64,000 nt of DNA, taken from assembly GCF_021728415.1 (NCBI RefSeq), contig NZ_JAKKDV010000001.1, positions 477,977 to 541,976 of the forward strand, read 5' to 3'. A program made the position numbers and the translations under genes. The stretch's first letter is position 1, and each line of letters begins with the position of its first letter. Below, piece after piece: positions 24,461-32,198 of this stretch. This DNA comes from Flaviramulus multivorans. GTDB lineage: Bacteria; Bacteroidota; Bacteroidia; Flavobacteriales; Flavobacteriaceae. The notes under the pieces were generated by a model. The model made no database searches. It had not been told where the DNA came from and saw only the letters and a list, made by a program, of their open reading frames with translations.

Positions 24461-25306
24461 ATGGAAACCATAAAAAAATTCTTAGAATTTGAACTTATTA
24501 CCATAGGTGAAAACACCTTACAAGTGTATTCTATTTTTGCCATATTGATCATTTTTATTATCACAAAAGCATTATTATGGCTCATTAAAAGAGCGCTATA
24601 CCGCAAACGGATATCCAACAAAATTGACGTTAAAGATTCCTATGCTTTATATCAAATCATTAAATATCTCATTTGGGTGATTGCCATAGGTTTTATCCTT
24701 GAGGCTTTAGGGGTAAAAGTTACTTTATTATTGGCAGGATCTGCGGCCTTATTGGTTGGTATAGGATTGGGACTGCAGCAAACTTTTAATGATATTATTT
24801 CGGGTATCATCCTCCTTTCCGAAAAATCGATACGAGTAGATGATGTTTTGGATATTGATGGTATTGTAGTAAAAATTCAAAGTATTGGGTTACGAACTTC
24901 TAAAGGGATTAACACGGATGATATTTCTATGATTATTCCTAATTCGTTAATTACCACCAATAAAGTTATTAATTGGAGCCACCAATCGGAAAAAGCACGT
25001 TTTAGAGTCGATGTAGGTGTTGCCTACGGTAGCGATGTAGATAAGGTGATAAAAATACTAGAGGAAAGCCTTTTAGAACACCCCGATATTTATGATAAAA
25101 AATTAATTGAGGTACGGCTTACTGATTTTGGAGCCTCTTCTTTAGATTTTCAAGTGCTATTCTTTAGTGAAAACATTTTTAGTATAGGAAGAGTAAAAAG
25201 CGATATTAGAAAAAACATTCATAAAAACTTAGCAAAAAACAATATTACTATTCCCTTCCCGCAACTCGATTTACATATAAAAAACACGAAGTCAGAAATT
25301 TCATAA
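24461..25306 (+). CDS. Small-conductance mechanosensitive channel (MscS family)
   Basis: Inner-membrane osmotic safety valve. Membrane helices lie at about 20-42, 62-84 and 88-115. The last is the pore-lining helix, rich in Gly and Ala (LLLAGSAALLVGIGLGLQQTFNDIISG). It is followed by the MscS beta domain (SIRVDDVLDIDGIVVKIQSIGLRTS; IPNSLITTNKVINWS) and a ferredoxin-like C-terminal domain. The length of 281 residues is that of the short MscS class. It follows the DUF6090 gene by 54 bp on the same strand. Confidence 0.92.
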   Translation: METIKKFLEFELITIGENTLQVYSIFAILIIFIITKALLWLIKRALYRKRISNKIDVKDSYALYQIIKYLIWVIAIGFILEALGVKVTLLLAGSAALLVGIGLGLQQTFNDIISGIILLSEKSIRVDDVLDIDGIVVKIQSIGLRTSKGINTDDISMIIPNSLITTNKVINWSHQSEKARFRVDVGVAYGSDVDKVIKILEESLLEHPDIYDKKLIEVRLTDFGASSLDFQVLFFSENIFSIGRVKSDIRKNIHKNLAKNNITIPFPQLDLHIKNTKSEIS

Positions 25307-25367
25307 CATCCTTTTTCCTTGCATAATATGTTTTATTATTTTTAATTCCAATCAATTTTATTTAACA

Positions 25368-25838
25368 ATGAAAACTACATTTTCTATCACAGCATTTCTA
25401 ACCATCGTTTTAATTATGATTGGATGCAAATCTGAAAAATCGGAATACGAAAATATGATCGAATTTGGACAAAAATATACCGATGCTTGGAATAGTAAAC
25501 AACCGGAAAAAATGGCTTCGTTTTATGCAGAAGATGGTATGTTGACTGTAAATAATGGAAATCCAGCAATCGGGAGAAAACAATTAGCTGAAACGGCTCA
25601 ATCGTATATGGAAGCGTTTCCCGATATGGAATTGACAATGGATAGTCTGACAAAGGGAAAAGACACCTACCGATATTACTGGACTTTTAAAGGCACCAAT
25701 ACTGGATTGAAGGGGACCGGAAATAAAGTTGATTTTAGTGGATTTGAAGAATGGACCATGAACAATCAAGGGCTCGTGCAAAAATCAATCGGAACGTACG
25801 ATGCCGAAGATTATAAACGACAATTAAACGCGAATTAA
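25368..25838 (+). CDS. SnoaL-like (NTF2-fold) lipoprotein
   Basis: Lipoprotein signal ending LIMIGC, then a SnoaL/NTF2-like domain: YTDAWNSKQPEKMASFYAEDGMLTVN, AIGRKQLAETAQSYMEAFPDMELTMDSL and WTFKGTNTGLKGTGNKVDFSGFEEW follow the polyketide-cyclase-like pattern. The substrate is unknown. Lipidation suggests a location on the periplasmic or outer membrane face. Its length of 156 residues is normal for the fold. It is separated from a leftward lipoprotein gene by a terminator-like hairpin. Confidence 0.8.
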   Translation: MKTTFSITAFLTIVLIMIGCKSEKSEYENMIEFGQKYTDAWNSKQPEKMASFYAEDGMLTVNNGNPAIGRKQLAETAQSYMEAFPDMELTMDSLTKGKDTYRYYWTFKGTNTGLKGTGNKVDFSGFEEWTMNNQGLVQKSIGTYDAEDYKRQLNAN

Positions 25839-25856
25839 GAAAGGGTATTTATAATA

Positions 25857-25896
25857 AAAAAGAAACCGCCTAAAACAAGATGCTTTAAACGGCTTC
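25857..25896 (-). terminator. Terminator-like hairpin, copy 1 of a duplicated block
   Basis: On the minus strand, GAAGCCG, 21-nt loop, CGGTTTC, then a T-run. It lies about 45 bp past the stop of the leftward gene at 25940. A stretch of about 36 bases including it is repeated near-identically at 26694-26733. This copy has one stem mismatch. Confidence 0.65.
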
Positions 25897-25939
25897 AAAC
25901 TATATAACCAACCAAAGTTATAAGCAAAAATTAATTTTT

Positions 25940-26533
25940 TTATCCATAGCCTAAGCCACCTCCATTGCAATCGCTTAACTCCGCTTCAACATACATAGCC
26001 CAACTTTTACCACCAAAGTCTTTACCTTCTCCCCAGGCTGTTTCTCCACCTGTTGGTCCTGTAACTTCGGCATGTGCTGCAAAACAATAATTTTCACTGA
26101 CTTCATCAAGTGGAATCGTATAGACTACTTCATGAACACCATCTTGAAAAGTATCATGATATTCAAACTGCCCAATTTTAGGATTTCCCGCATTGGTCAT
26201 TGGAAAGCTTTCGGTACTGCAATCTATTATACTTAGATGAGTCGCATTAATAGTCCAGTCGTCATTTGTTGAGTAGGTTATGATAAGATTTTGCCCATCA
26301 TTATCTACAGTAATAATACCTGCCTCATAATGCTGACCTGCCATTAAACGAACTACTTCGCAATATGTACCATCATTTAGATTATCATTGTCATCTGTTG
26401 GTAGATCGCTATTATCTTCTTTGATAGGCTTTTTAGCCAATTGACTAGATTCAAGGTCACTTATTGGTTCTACATTACAACTCGTAAATGCGATAACTAA
26501 AAACGACCCTAATAAAAGAGTAAAGTTTTTCAT
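25940..26533 (-). CDS. Hypothetical secreted lipoprotein, 197 aa
   Basis: Signal peptide with lipobox ending AFTSC (Cys19), then an acidic, Asp/Asn-rich linker (about 35-55) and a beta-rich domain with QHYEAGIITVDNDGQNLIITYSTNDDWTINATHLSI, a pattern seen in many Flavobacteriia secreted proteins. CFAAHAEV and several GG turns occur near the end, which is C-terminally glycine-rich. It is probably anchored to the outer membrane; its function is unknown. It is followed by a terminator nearly identical to that of the next leftward gene. Confidence 0.72.
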   Translation of the reverse strand: MKNFTLLLGSFLVIAFTSCNVEPISDLESSQLAKKPIKEDNSDLPTDDNDNLNDGTYCEVVRLMAGQHYEAGIITVDNDGQNLIITYSTNDDWTINATHLSIIDCSTESFPMTNAGNPKIGQFEYHDTFQDGVHEVVYTIPLDEVSENYCFAAHAEVTGPTGGETAWGEGKDFGGKSWAMYVEAELSDCNGGGLGYG

Positions 26534-26693
26534 AACATGATATTAAGTAGGTTTATAAAATAAAGATAAACCAGTCTAAATAAATAGAGCAATTTATTCG
26601 ATGTGTAACTCCAAGACCGTGTGTTTCATCTATATTATTTCATAATTTGTAAGAAAAGGTTAGTTATTTTGTCATAATCAGAAAAATAAACAA

Positions 26694-26733
26694 AAAAAGA
26701 AACCGCCTAAAACAAGATGCTTTAAACGGTTTC
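26694..26733 (-). terminator. Terminator hairpin, copy 2 of a duplicated block
   Basis: On the minus strand, GAAACCG (26733-26727), 21-nt loop, CGGTTTC (26705-26699), then seven T. It lies about 25 bp past the stop at 26759. The surrounding block (including the AACCAACCAAA flank) matches 25857-25915. Confidence 0.75.
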
Positions 26734-26758
26734 TAAACTAAATAACCAACCAAAATTT

Positions 26759-27709
26759 TTATGAAGTTCTAGTATTTTCTCTAGGATTTGCTACTTTATC
26801 TTTTCTATATTTACGTTTTTTCTCAACGTTTGGATTTTTTAAATCGCCTTTAATATTCCCTGTTTTTAAGTATTGTATATATCCTCGTCCTGTAAACTCA
26901 TAAACCGTTTCCGAATTTGGATGATACAATTCTATCTTTCCATCATTAATAACGTTCAATTCAAAATATTCATTGCCTAAATAATCATAATCTAATGTTA
27001 AAGTTTTTAGGTACATATTCCCAGTTACATCACCTACACCATAAACCCCTGTATAATCCCAGTAAAGGTTGCTATAGTTTGAACCTGTAGCGTCTTGCGA
27101 GCTTCTAAATTCTGAATCGTTTCCACCTGCTAAAAACTGTAAATAGTTTTCGTTATCAAACTCGTTAATCGCTCCAAAATCGCTGGTATATGTTTTTTCC
27201 CAAGCTTCATATTCCTGTAAGAAATAATGAATATTGTCATAGAATACAAAGTCGTAATCAAAATTACTACGTTGATAACCATCTAAAAAATATGAAGTAT
27301 CATTATTTGGGTTGTAAAGTTCTATGGTATTATTATCTATTTGGTAAACATCAAAGGTTGAAAACCCATCAATATCATGATACACATCTAAAATCATGTT
27401 GTAAGCATCGTAATCGCCAACAGCAATACCAAATCCATTACCATTACTTCCCAAACCAACTATATTGTTGTTTGCAAACACAACACCGTTTCTAAACGAT
27501 ATTGTAAACGCCTTTTGTAAAAAAGGTGTTTCTCCATAACCTGAAGTTGAATTAATATCTACATACCATAACTCGTGTGAGCTTAATAATTGATTTATAT
27601 TTATTCCTGGTTCAGCAAAATCATCAACAACAACTTCAGTATAACACGAAGTAAATAGCGTTATGGTTAGAGCAAAGCTTAAAAGTAATTTTATAGTCTT
27701 CATAATCAT
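26759..27709 (-). CDS. Hypothetical lipoprotein, 316 aa
   Basis: Lipoprotein signal (lipobox LFTSC, Cys22 from the chosen Met), then a long beta-rich region, strongly acidic and rich in Asn, Tyr and Asp (SSHELWYVDINSTSGYGETPFLQ; NTIELYNPNNDTSYFLDG). Two similar halves are visible, each with an IELY(N/H)PN(N/S) block (about 147-160 and 254-265), which suggests an internal duplication. The C-terminal tail (about 290-316) is basic. It is conserved in Flavobacteriia with no established function. A start two codons downstream (MKTIKL) is equally possible. Confidence 0.72.
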   Translation of the reverse strand: MIMKTIKLLLSFALTITLFTSCYTEVVVDDFAEPGININQLLSSHELWYVDINSTSGYGETPFLQKAFTISFRNGVVFANNNIVGLGSNGNGFGIAVGDYDAYNMILDVYHDIDGFSTFDVYQIDNNTIELYNPNNDTSYFLDGYQRSNFDYDFVFYDNIHYFLQEYEAWEKTYTSDFGAINEFDNENYLQFLAGGNDSEFRSSQDATGSNYSNLYWDYTGVYGVGDVTGNMYLKTLTLDYDYLGNEYFELNVINDGKIELYHPNSETVYEFTGRGYIQYLKTGNIKGDLKNPNVEKKRKYRKDKVANPRENTRTS

Positions 27710-27826
27710 TCATTTTTAGGGTTCTTGCTTATAGAGTTTCAAAAGATGTGCCAAAAAAAGAAATGGGTATATTTTACATGCTAAATAATGATTAATATTT
27801 TATGTATTTTTGAAGTATAAATCATT

Positions 27827-28837
27827 ATGTCGTTTATGGGAAAACCTTTAAAATATGCGGTTTTTGGCGCTGGAAGTTGGGCTACTGCTATTGTAAAAAT
27901 GCTTTGCGAAAATTTAGAAGAAGTTGGGTGGTATATGCGAAGTGTTTATACCAAAGAACATTTATTAAGAGAACAACACAACCCCAATTATTTAAGTTCG
28001 GTTGAATTTCATTTAGAGCGATTAAAACTAAGCAACGATATAAATGAAATAGCTGATTATGTTGATGTTTTAATTTTTGCTATCCCTTCGGCGTTTATGC
28101 ATAGCGAGCTACAAAAACTAAAGGTTGATATCTCCAATAAAATAATAGTATCTGCCGTAAAAGGTATCATGCCCGAATCTGGATTGTTGGTAGGAGAGCA
28201 TTTTCATGATATATATAAAGTCCCTTTTGATAACATTGCAGTTATTGCAGGTCCTTGCCATGCCGAAGAAGTGGCTTTAGAGCGTTTATCATATTTAACT
28301 ATTTCGTGTTCGGATGCTGAAAAAGCAAAAGCCATAGCTAAAAACTTATCGAGTGAATACATAAAAACGAAAATTAGCGATGATATTATTGGTATTGAAT
28401 ATGCAGTTATGCTAAAAAATATTTATGCTATTGCTGCTGGAATAGCCCATGGTTTGGGTTATGGCGATAATTTCCAGAGTGTGTTAATGAGTAACTCCAT
28501 TCGAGAAATGAAACGCTTTATTAAAAAAATGCATAAAATGAAGCGTAACATTAATAATTCGGCATATTTAGGTGATTTATTAGTAACAGGTTACTCCGTT
28601 TTTTCTCGTAACCGCATGTTTGGAAACATGATTGGTAAAGGCTATACAGTAAAATCGGCTCAAATGGAAATGAGCATGGTTGCAGAAGGTTATTACGCCA
28701 CAAAAAGCGCTCATTTGCTAAATGAAAAAAACAAAAAGAAAACACGCCTACCCATTATAAATGCGGTCTATGAGATTTTATACGAAAATAAAAATCCGAA
28801 AAAAGTATTTAAGAAATTAACTGAAAAGTTGGATTAA
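27827..28837 (+). CDS. gpsA: NAD(P)H-dependent glycerol-3-phosphate dehydrogenase
   Basis: Reduces dihydroxyacetone phosphate to sn-glycerol-3-phosphate for phospholipid synthesis; cytosolic. Rossmann motif AVFGAGSWATA (12-22), VLIFAIPSAFM, VSAVKGIMPESG, VIAGPCHAEEVA and the catalytic lysine region YAVMLKNIYAIAAGIAHGLGYGDN are present. Length 336 is normal. A TATTTTTG box (27805-27812) fits the -7 consensus 14 bp before the ATG. A start at the second ATG (MGKPLKYA) is possible. It is monocistronic. Confidence 0.92.
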   Translation: MSFMGKPLKYAVFGAGSWATAIVKMLCENLEEVGWYMRSVYTKEHLLREQHNPNYLSSVEFHLERLKLSNDINEIADYVDVLIFAIPSAFMHSELQKLKVDISNKIIVSAVKGIMPESGLLVGEHFHDIYKVPFDNIAVIAGPCHAEEVALERLSYLTISCSDAEKAKAIAKNLSSEYIKTKISDDIIGIEYAVMLKNIYAIAAGIAHGLGYGDNFQSVLMSNSIREMKRFIKKMHKMKRNINNSAYLGDLLVTGYSVFSRNRMFGNMIGKGYTVKSAQMEMSMVAEGYYATKSAHLLNEKNKKKTRLPIINAVYEILYENKNPKKVFKKLTEKLD

Positions 28838-28908
28838 ACCGCTTTATCGTTTGACACTATATTTAGAATCTGTTTTATGAAATCCTAAACCAAGTTCAAG
28901 ACGAATAA

Positions 28909-29304
28909 TCACTTCTCCAAAACACCTTTAGCATCCATTAAAGGAATGGACTGCATCGCCTTTAAATTAATAGTATTTTTTCTGAATAAATAGGTTTTAT
29001 CAAACATCGTATTCCCTTCAAAAAAAGAGACTTTAAAGATATTGTTTAATGCAAACAAGTCTTCTTGCATAAGCTCAATTTTAGCATAGCTTTTTTTCGG
29101 AAGTACATCAATCTTCTTTCTAAAAACTGATGTTGTCTTATCATTAGAATAACCACTGGTAACAATAATCACCATTTCCAAATCAACGGCTTTATTATTG
29201 ATAATGTATGCGTTCCAATCTTGAGTTTTATAAACATCATTATACTCATTAACCACCGCTATATAAACGTCTTCAACTTTTGGGATATGGATGTCTTTTT
29301 TCAT
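28909..29304 (-). CDS. Hypothetical protein, 131 aa
   Basis: Soluble protein without signal, beginning MKKDIHIPKVEDVYIAVVNEYN, beta-rich (LEMVIIVTSGYSNDKTTSVFRKKIDVLPKKSYAKIELM) and ending PLMDAKGVLEK. The pattern is that of an immunoglobulin-like or jelly-roll small domain (inference). It is apparently conserved in Flavobacteriia; its function is not known. It stands alone between gpsA and a rightward secreted-protein gene. Confidence 0.7.
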   Translation of the reverse strand: MKKDIHIPKVEDVYIAVVNEYNDVYKTQDWNAYIINNKAVDLEMVIIVTSGYSNDKTTSVFRKKIDVLPKKSYAKIELMQEDLFALNNIFKVSFFEGNTMFDKTYLFRKNTINLKAMQSIPLMDAKGVLEK

Positions 29305-29426
29305 TTCTTTTAAAAGAATTCAGAATATCAACAAAAATAATCGATTGAGTTTTAATAAGCGTAATTTTTGCCTTTGTTATAAATAAAATCTAAATTCGTT
29401 ATAGTTATAACCTTTTTAAATATTAT

Positions 29427-30038
29427 ATGAAAAACACAATTATCGCCATTTTGTTTTTAATGACTGGGTATTCTTTTGCTCAAAACGACTACTTTTTGCA
29501 AGTTAATGACTCTATTCTTGAAGTAGCACTAGATAAGGAATATAAAATAAACATAAACGGAAAAGAAGTCAATTTTAAAGTAAGCGTAAAAGACATTTTA
29601 TTATATGATGATGATTTGTTCAGTTTTCAATATTCAAAAGATTATAAAATTACTAAGACAAAAATAGATGAAGGAATAGAGCAAATCATGATAATGACAG
29701 CAGAGGGTTCTGGAATTATGATTCAGAAATATTCAAGCTTTAACCCTACAATGCTTAATGAAATGATGCTGAACGAAATTACAAAAGAAAGCATCAGTTA
29801 TGGGTATAAATTAAATAGGGAAGACTACGTGAGAAGTTTAAAATCTGGCAAAAAAATTGAAGTAGACAAAGCGGTCTTAACATATAAAGGAGAAAAGAAC
29901 GTTTATGAGATTTCATCCATAGGGAATAAGGATGAAGGCATAATGATTATGACCATGGATATGATTATGGATAATAAAGTAAATGAACAAGGGCAAAAAT
30001 TAATTAATTTAATGTGGGACTCTTTAAATTATAAATAA
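29427..30038 (+). CDS. Hypothetical secreted protein, 203 aa
   Basis: Cleavable signal peptide (MKNTIIAILFLMTGYSFAQ, cut after FA-Q) and a soluble alpha/beta domain of about 185 residues, with Met-rich stretches (IMIMTAEGSGIMIQKY; NKDEGIMIMTMDMIMDN). No family is recognised. It is probably periplasmic and monocistronic, and it is followed by a paired-hairpin repeat. Confidence 0.7.
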   Translation: MKNTIIAILFLMTGYSFAQNDYFLQVNDSILEVALDKEYKININGKEVNFKVSVKDILLYDDDLFSFQYSKDYKITKTKIDEGIEQIMIMTAEGSGIMIQKYSSFNPTMLNEMMLNEITKESISYGYKLNREDYVRSLKSGKKIEVDKAVLTYKGEKNVYEISSIGNKDEGIMIMTMDMIMDNKVNEQGQKLINLMWDSLNYK

Positions 30039-30060
30039 CATTTAAGTTGATTCATGCTCT

Positions 30061-30132
30061 GTTATTCCTGCGAAGGCAGGAGTCTTTTTAATTTAAGTTC
30101 CAAAGTGGATTCCGCATCAGGTGCGGAATGAC
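30061..30132. repeat. Paired-hairpin REP-like repeat
   Basis: Two hairpins, TCCTGC/GCAGGA (from 30066) and ATTCCGCA/TGCGGAAT (30109-30129), bounded by GTTATTC and GAATGAC as outer arms. Same architecture as 57571-57637. It separates convergent genes. Confidence 0.75.
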
Positions 30133-30141
30133 AAGATTATT

Positions 30142-31161
30142 CTAAAGCGCTGATTTAAACTGCTCTAAAAAACGTACATCGTTTTCACTTAACAAACGTA
30201 TATCACCTATTTGATGTAATAACATGGCTATACGGTCTATACCCATACCAAATGCAAACCCTGAGTATTCTTTGGAGTCGATACCGCAGTTTTCCAACAC
30301 ATTAGGGTCTACCATACCACAACCCATAATTTCTAACCAACCTGTTCCTTTTGTAATGCGGTAATCAATCTCGGTTTCTAAACCCCAATAAACATCAACC
30401 TCAGCACTTGGTTCCGTAAATGGGAAATATGACGGGCGCAAACGTATTTTACTTTTGCCAAACATTTCGGTGGTGAAGTGTTGAAGCGTTTGCTTTAAAT
30501 CGGCAAAACTTACATCTTTATCAATATACAAGCCTTCTACTTGATGAAAAAAACAGTGCGAACGTGCCGAAATAGCTTCGTTTCTGTAAACTCTACCTGG
30601 AGATATGGTTCTTATAGGCGGTTTGTTATTTTCCATATAACGCACTTGCACTGAACTGGTATGCGTACGTAATAGAATATCTGGATTCGTTTGTATAAAA
30701 AAAGTATCCTGCATATCGCGAGCTGGATGATATTCAGGAAGGTTTAAAGCCGTAAAGTTGTGCCAATCATCTTCAATTTCTGGTCCTTCACTTACATTAA
30801 AACCAATACGCGAAAAAATATCAATAATTTGATTTTTTACGATTGAAATTGGATGACGTGCCCCTATTTGAATTGGCTCACCAGGGCGTGATAAATCGCC
30901 GTAAACACCTTTTACTTCTTCTTTGCTTTCTAACTCTTCCTTTAAGGCATTAACTTTATCTTCAGCCGTTTTTTTAAGTTTATTAATGGTCTGGCCGAAT
31001 TCTTTTTTCTGGTCGTTTGCTACATTTTTAAACTCTGCAAAAAACTCGTTTAATAATCCTTTTTTACCTAAGTATTTTATACGAAATGCCTCAACTTCTT
31101 CTTTTGATTGTGCTTTAAAAGCTTCTGCTTCGGCTATAAGTTCTTTTATCTTATCTATCAT
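30142..31161 (-). CDS. pheS: Phenylalanine-tRNA ligase alpha subunit
   Basis: Charges tRNA-Phe as part of the alpha2-beta2 enzyme; cytosolic. N-terminal coiled-coil tRNA-binding arm (1-90), then the class II core: motif 2 region GRVYRNEAISARSHCFFHQVEGLYID, FTEPSAEVDVYW and motif 3 GFAFGMGIDRIAMLLH. The length of 339 residues is normal. pheT is not adjacent, as is usual in Bacteroidota. It ends just before the paired-hairpin repeat. Confidence 0.95.
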   Translation of the reverse strand: MIDKIKELIAEAEAFKAQSKEEVEAFRIKYLGKKGLLNEFFAEFKNVANDQKKEFGQTINKLKKTAEDKVNALKEELESKEEVKGVYGDLSRPGEPIQIGARHPISIVKNQIIDIFSRIGFNVSEGPEIEDDWHNFTALNLPEYHPARDMQDTFFIQTNPDILLRTHTSSVQVRYMENNKPPIRTISPGRVYRNEAISARSHCFFHQVEGLYIDKDVSFADLKQTLQHFTTEMFGKSKIRLRPSYFPFTEPSAEVDVYWGLETEIDYRITKGTGWLEIMGCGMVDPNVLENCGIDSKEYSGFAFGMGIDRIAMLLHQIGDIRLLSENDVRFLEQFKSAL

Positions 31162-31195
31162 GATATCATTAAAATGACTGCAAATTTAATAATTT

Positions 31196-31552
31196 CTAGT
31201 CTATATACTCGGTTTCTAAGAAGTAGTTTACAATGGCCTCCTTCATCAAAACACTCTGTTCTCCTGCTTTTAAATGCGGTAAACTTTCAATTACCTTATA
31301 ATGTGGCCATCCCTCATCATCTACAAAATCAAGTTCGTAGTAGCCATAAGGCGTTAGCAGTTTACAAATAGCAATGTGCATCAAGTCCAGTTTTTGGTCT
31401 TTTTTAAAGGTTCTTGCTAACTGTCCAAGCTCCTGAACACCAATAAGATAAATAATTCCATCGAGATCCATAGGGTCTCCATCTGCAAATTGGCTGGATA
31501 GTTTTTTAACTACCAACTCCCAGCGTTCTTTTAACTGTTCGTCTCTAGACAT
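31196..31552 (-). CDS. Conserved hypothetical protein, 118 aa
   Basis: Soluble helical protein beginning MSRDEQLKERWELVVKKLSSQFADGDPMDLDGIIYLIGVQELGQ. It recurs in Flavobacteriia (from memory) and has no assigned role. Conserved-looking blocks are GDPMDLDGIIYLIG and YGYYELDFVDDEGWPHYK. It lies 34 bp upstream of pheS on the same strand, so the two may be co-transcribed. It is divergent from cvpA. Confidence 0.75.
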   Translation of the reverse strand: MSRDEQLKERWELVVKKLSSQFADGDPMDLDGIIYLIGVQELGQLARTFKKDQKLDLMHIAICKLLTPYGYYELDFVDDEGWPHYKVIESLPHLKAGEQSVLMKEAIVNYFLETEYID

Positions 31553-31627
31553 AATAAATTCAAAGTAGCAAAGTTAATAAACCATATTGTTACTATTATT
31601 TTATATTTGTTGAAATTGCAATTTATT

Positions 31628-32146
31628 ATGGGTGTGATAGATATTGTTTTAGGTGCTTTAATCTTATTTGGTCTTGTTAGAGGTTTTATGAAAGGGCTTT
31701 TTGTTGAAGTTGCCTCATTAGTGGCTTTGGTTGCAGGGGTTTATGGAGCCATCCATTTTAGTAATTTTGCTGCCGAATTTTTACAAACTAAAACCGAATG
31801 GAACGAAAAAACTATTAATATTACTGCGTTTGCAATAACCTTTGTTGTTATAGTTTTAGCTATTGCACTTGCCGGAAAAGCGCTTACTAAATTAGCTGAT
31901 TTTGCTGCTTTAGGTATTATAAATAAACTTGCTGGTGGTGTTTTTGGGGCGTTAAAAATTGCTCTTATTTTAAGTGTGGTTTTAAATATTTTTGATAAAA
32001 TGAACAGTACAATAACTTTTATTGATGAAGATGAAATTGATGAAACTGTACTTTATAAACCGGTAAAAGGTTTAGTGCCTATGATTTTCCCTAATATAAT
32101 GAATCCAAAGGAAGAAGATACTGATACTCTTGAAAATGAACCATAA
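31628..32146 (+). CDS. CvpA-family membrane protein
   Basis: A 172-residue inner-membrane protein with four helices (about 5-22, 28-45, 62-85 and 100-120) and the family's MGVIDIVLGALILFGLVRGFMKGLFVEV opening. CvpA proteins were first linked to colicin V production and are now associated with envelope homeostasis. The acidic C-terminal tail is cytoplasmic or periplasmic. The ATG at 31628 is chosen; the upstream start at 31607 overlaps the likely -7 box TATATTTG (31602-31609). It is followed by a strong terminator. Confidence 0.88.
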   Translation: MGVIDIVLGALILFGLVRGFMKGLFVEVASLVALVAGVYGAIHFSNFAAEFLQTKTEWNEKTINITAFAITFVVIVLAIALAGKALTKLADFAALGIINKLAGGVFGALKIALILSVVLNIFDKMNSTITFIDEDEIDETVLYKPVKGLVPMIFPNIMNPKEEDTDTLENEP

Positions 32147-32174
32147 AAAACCACTCTTTTTGAGTGGTTTTTTT
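32145..32174. terminator. Bidirectional intrinsic terminator
   Basis: AAAAAACCACTC, T-rich loop, GAGTGGTTTTTTT. It sits at the convergent ends of the cvpA gene (stop 32146) and the leftward SulP gene (stop 32199) and has T-runs on both strands. Confidence 0.88.
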
Positions 32175-32198
32175 ATTTAATCTAATGTAAAAATTTAA

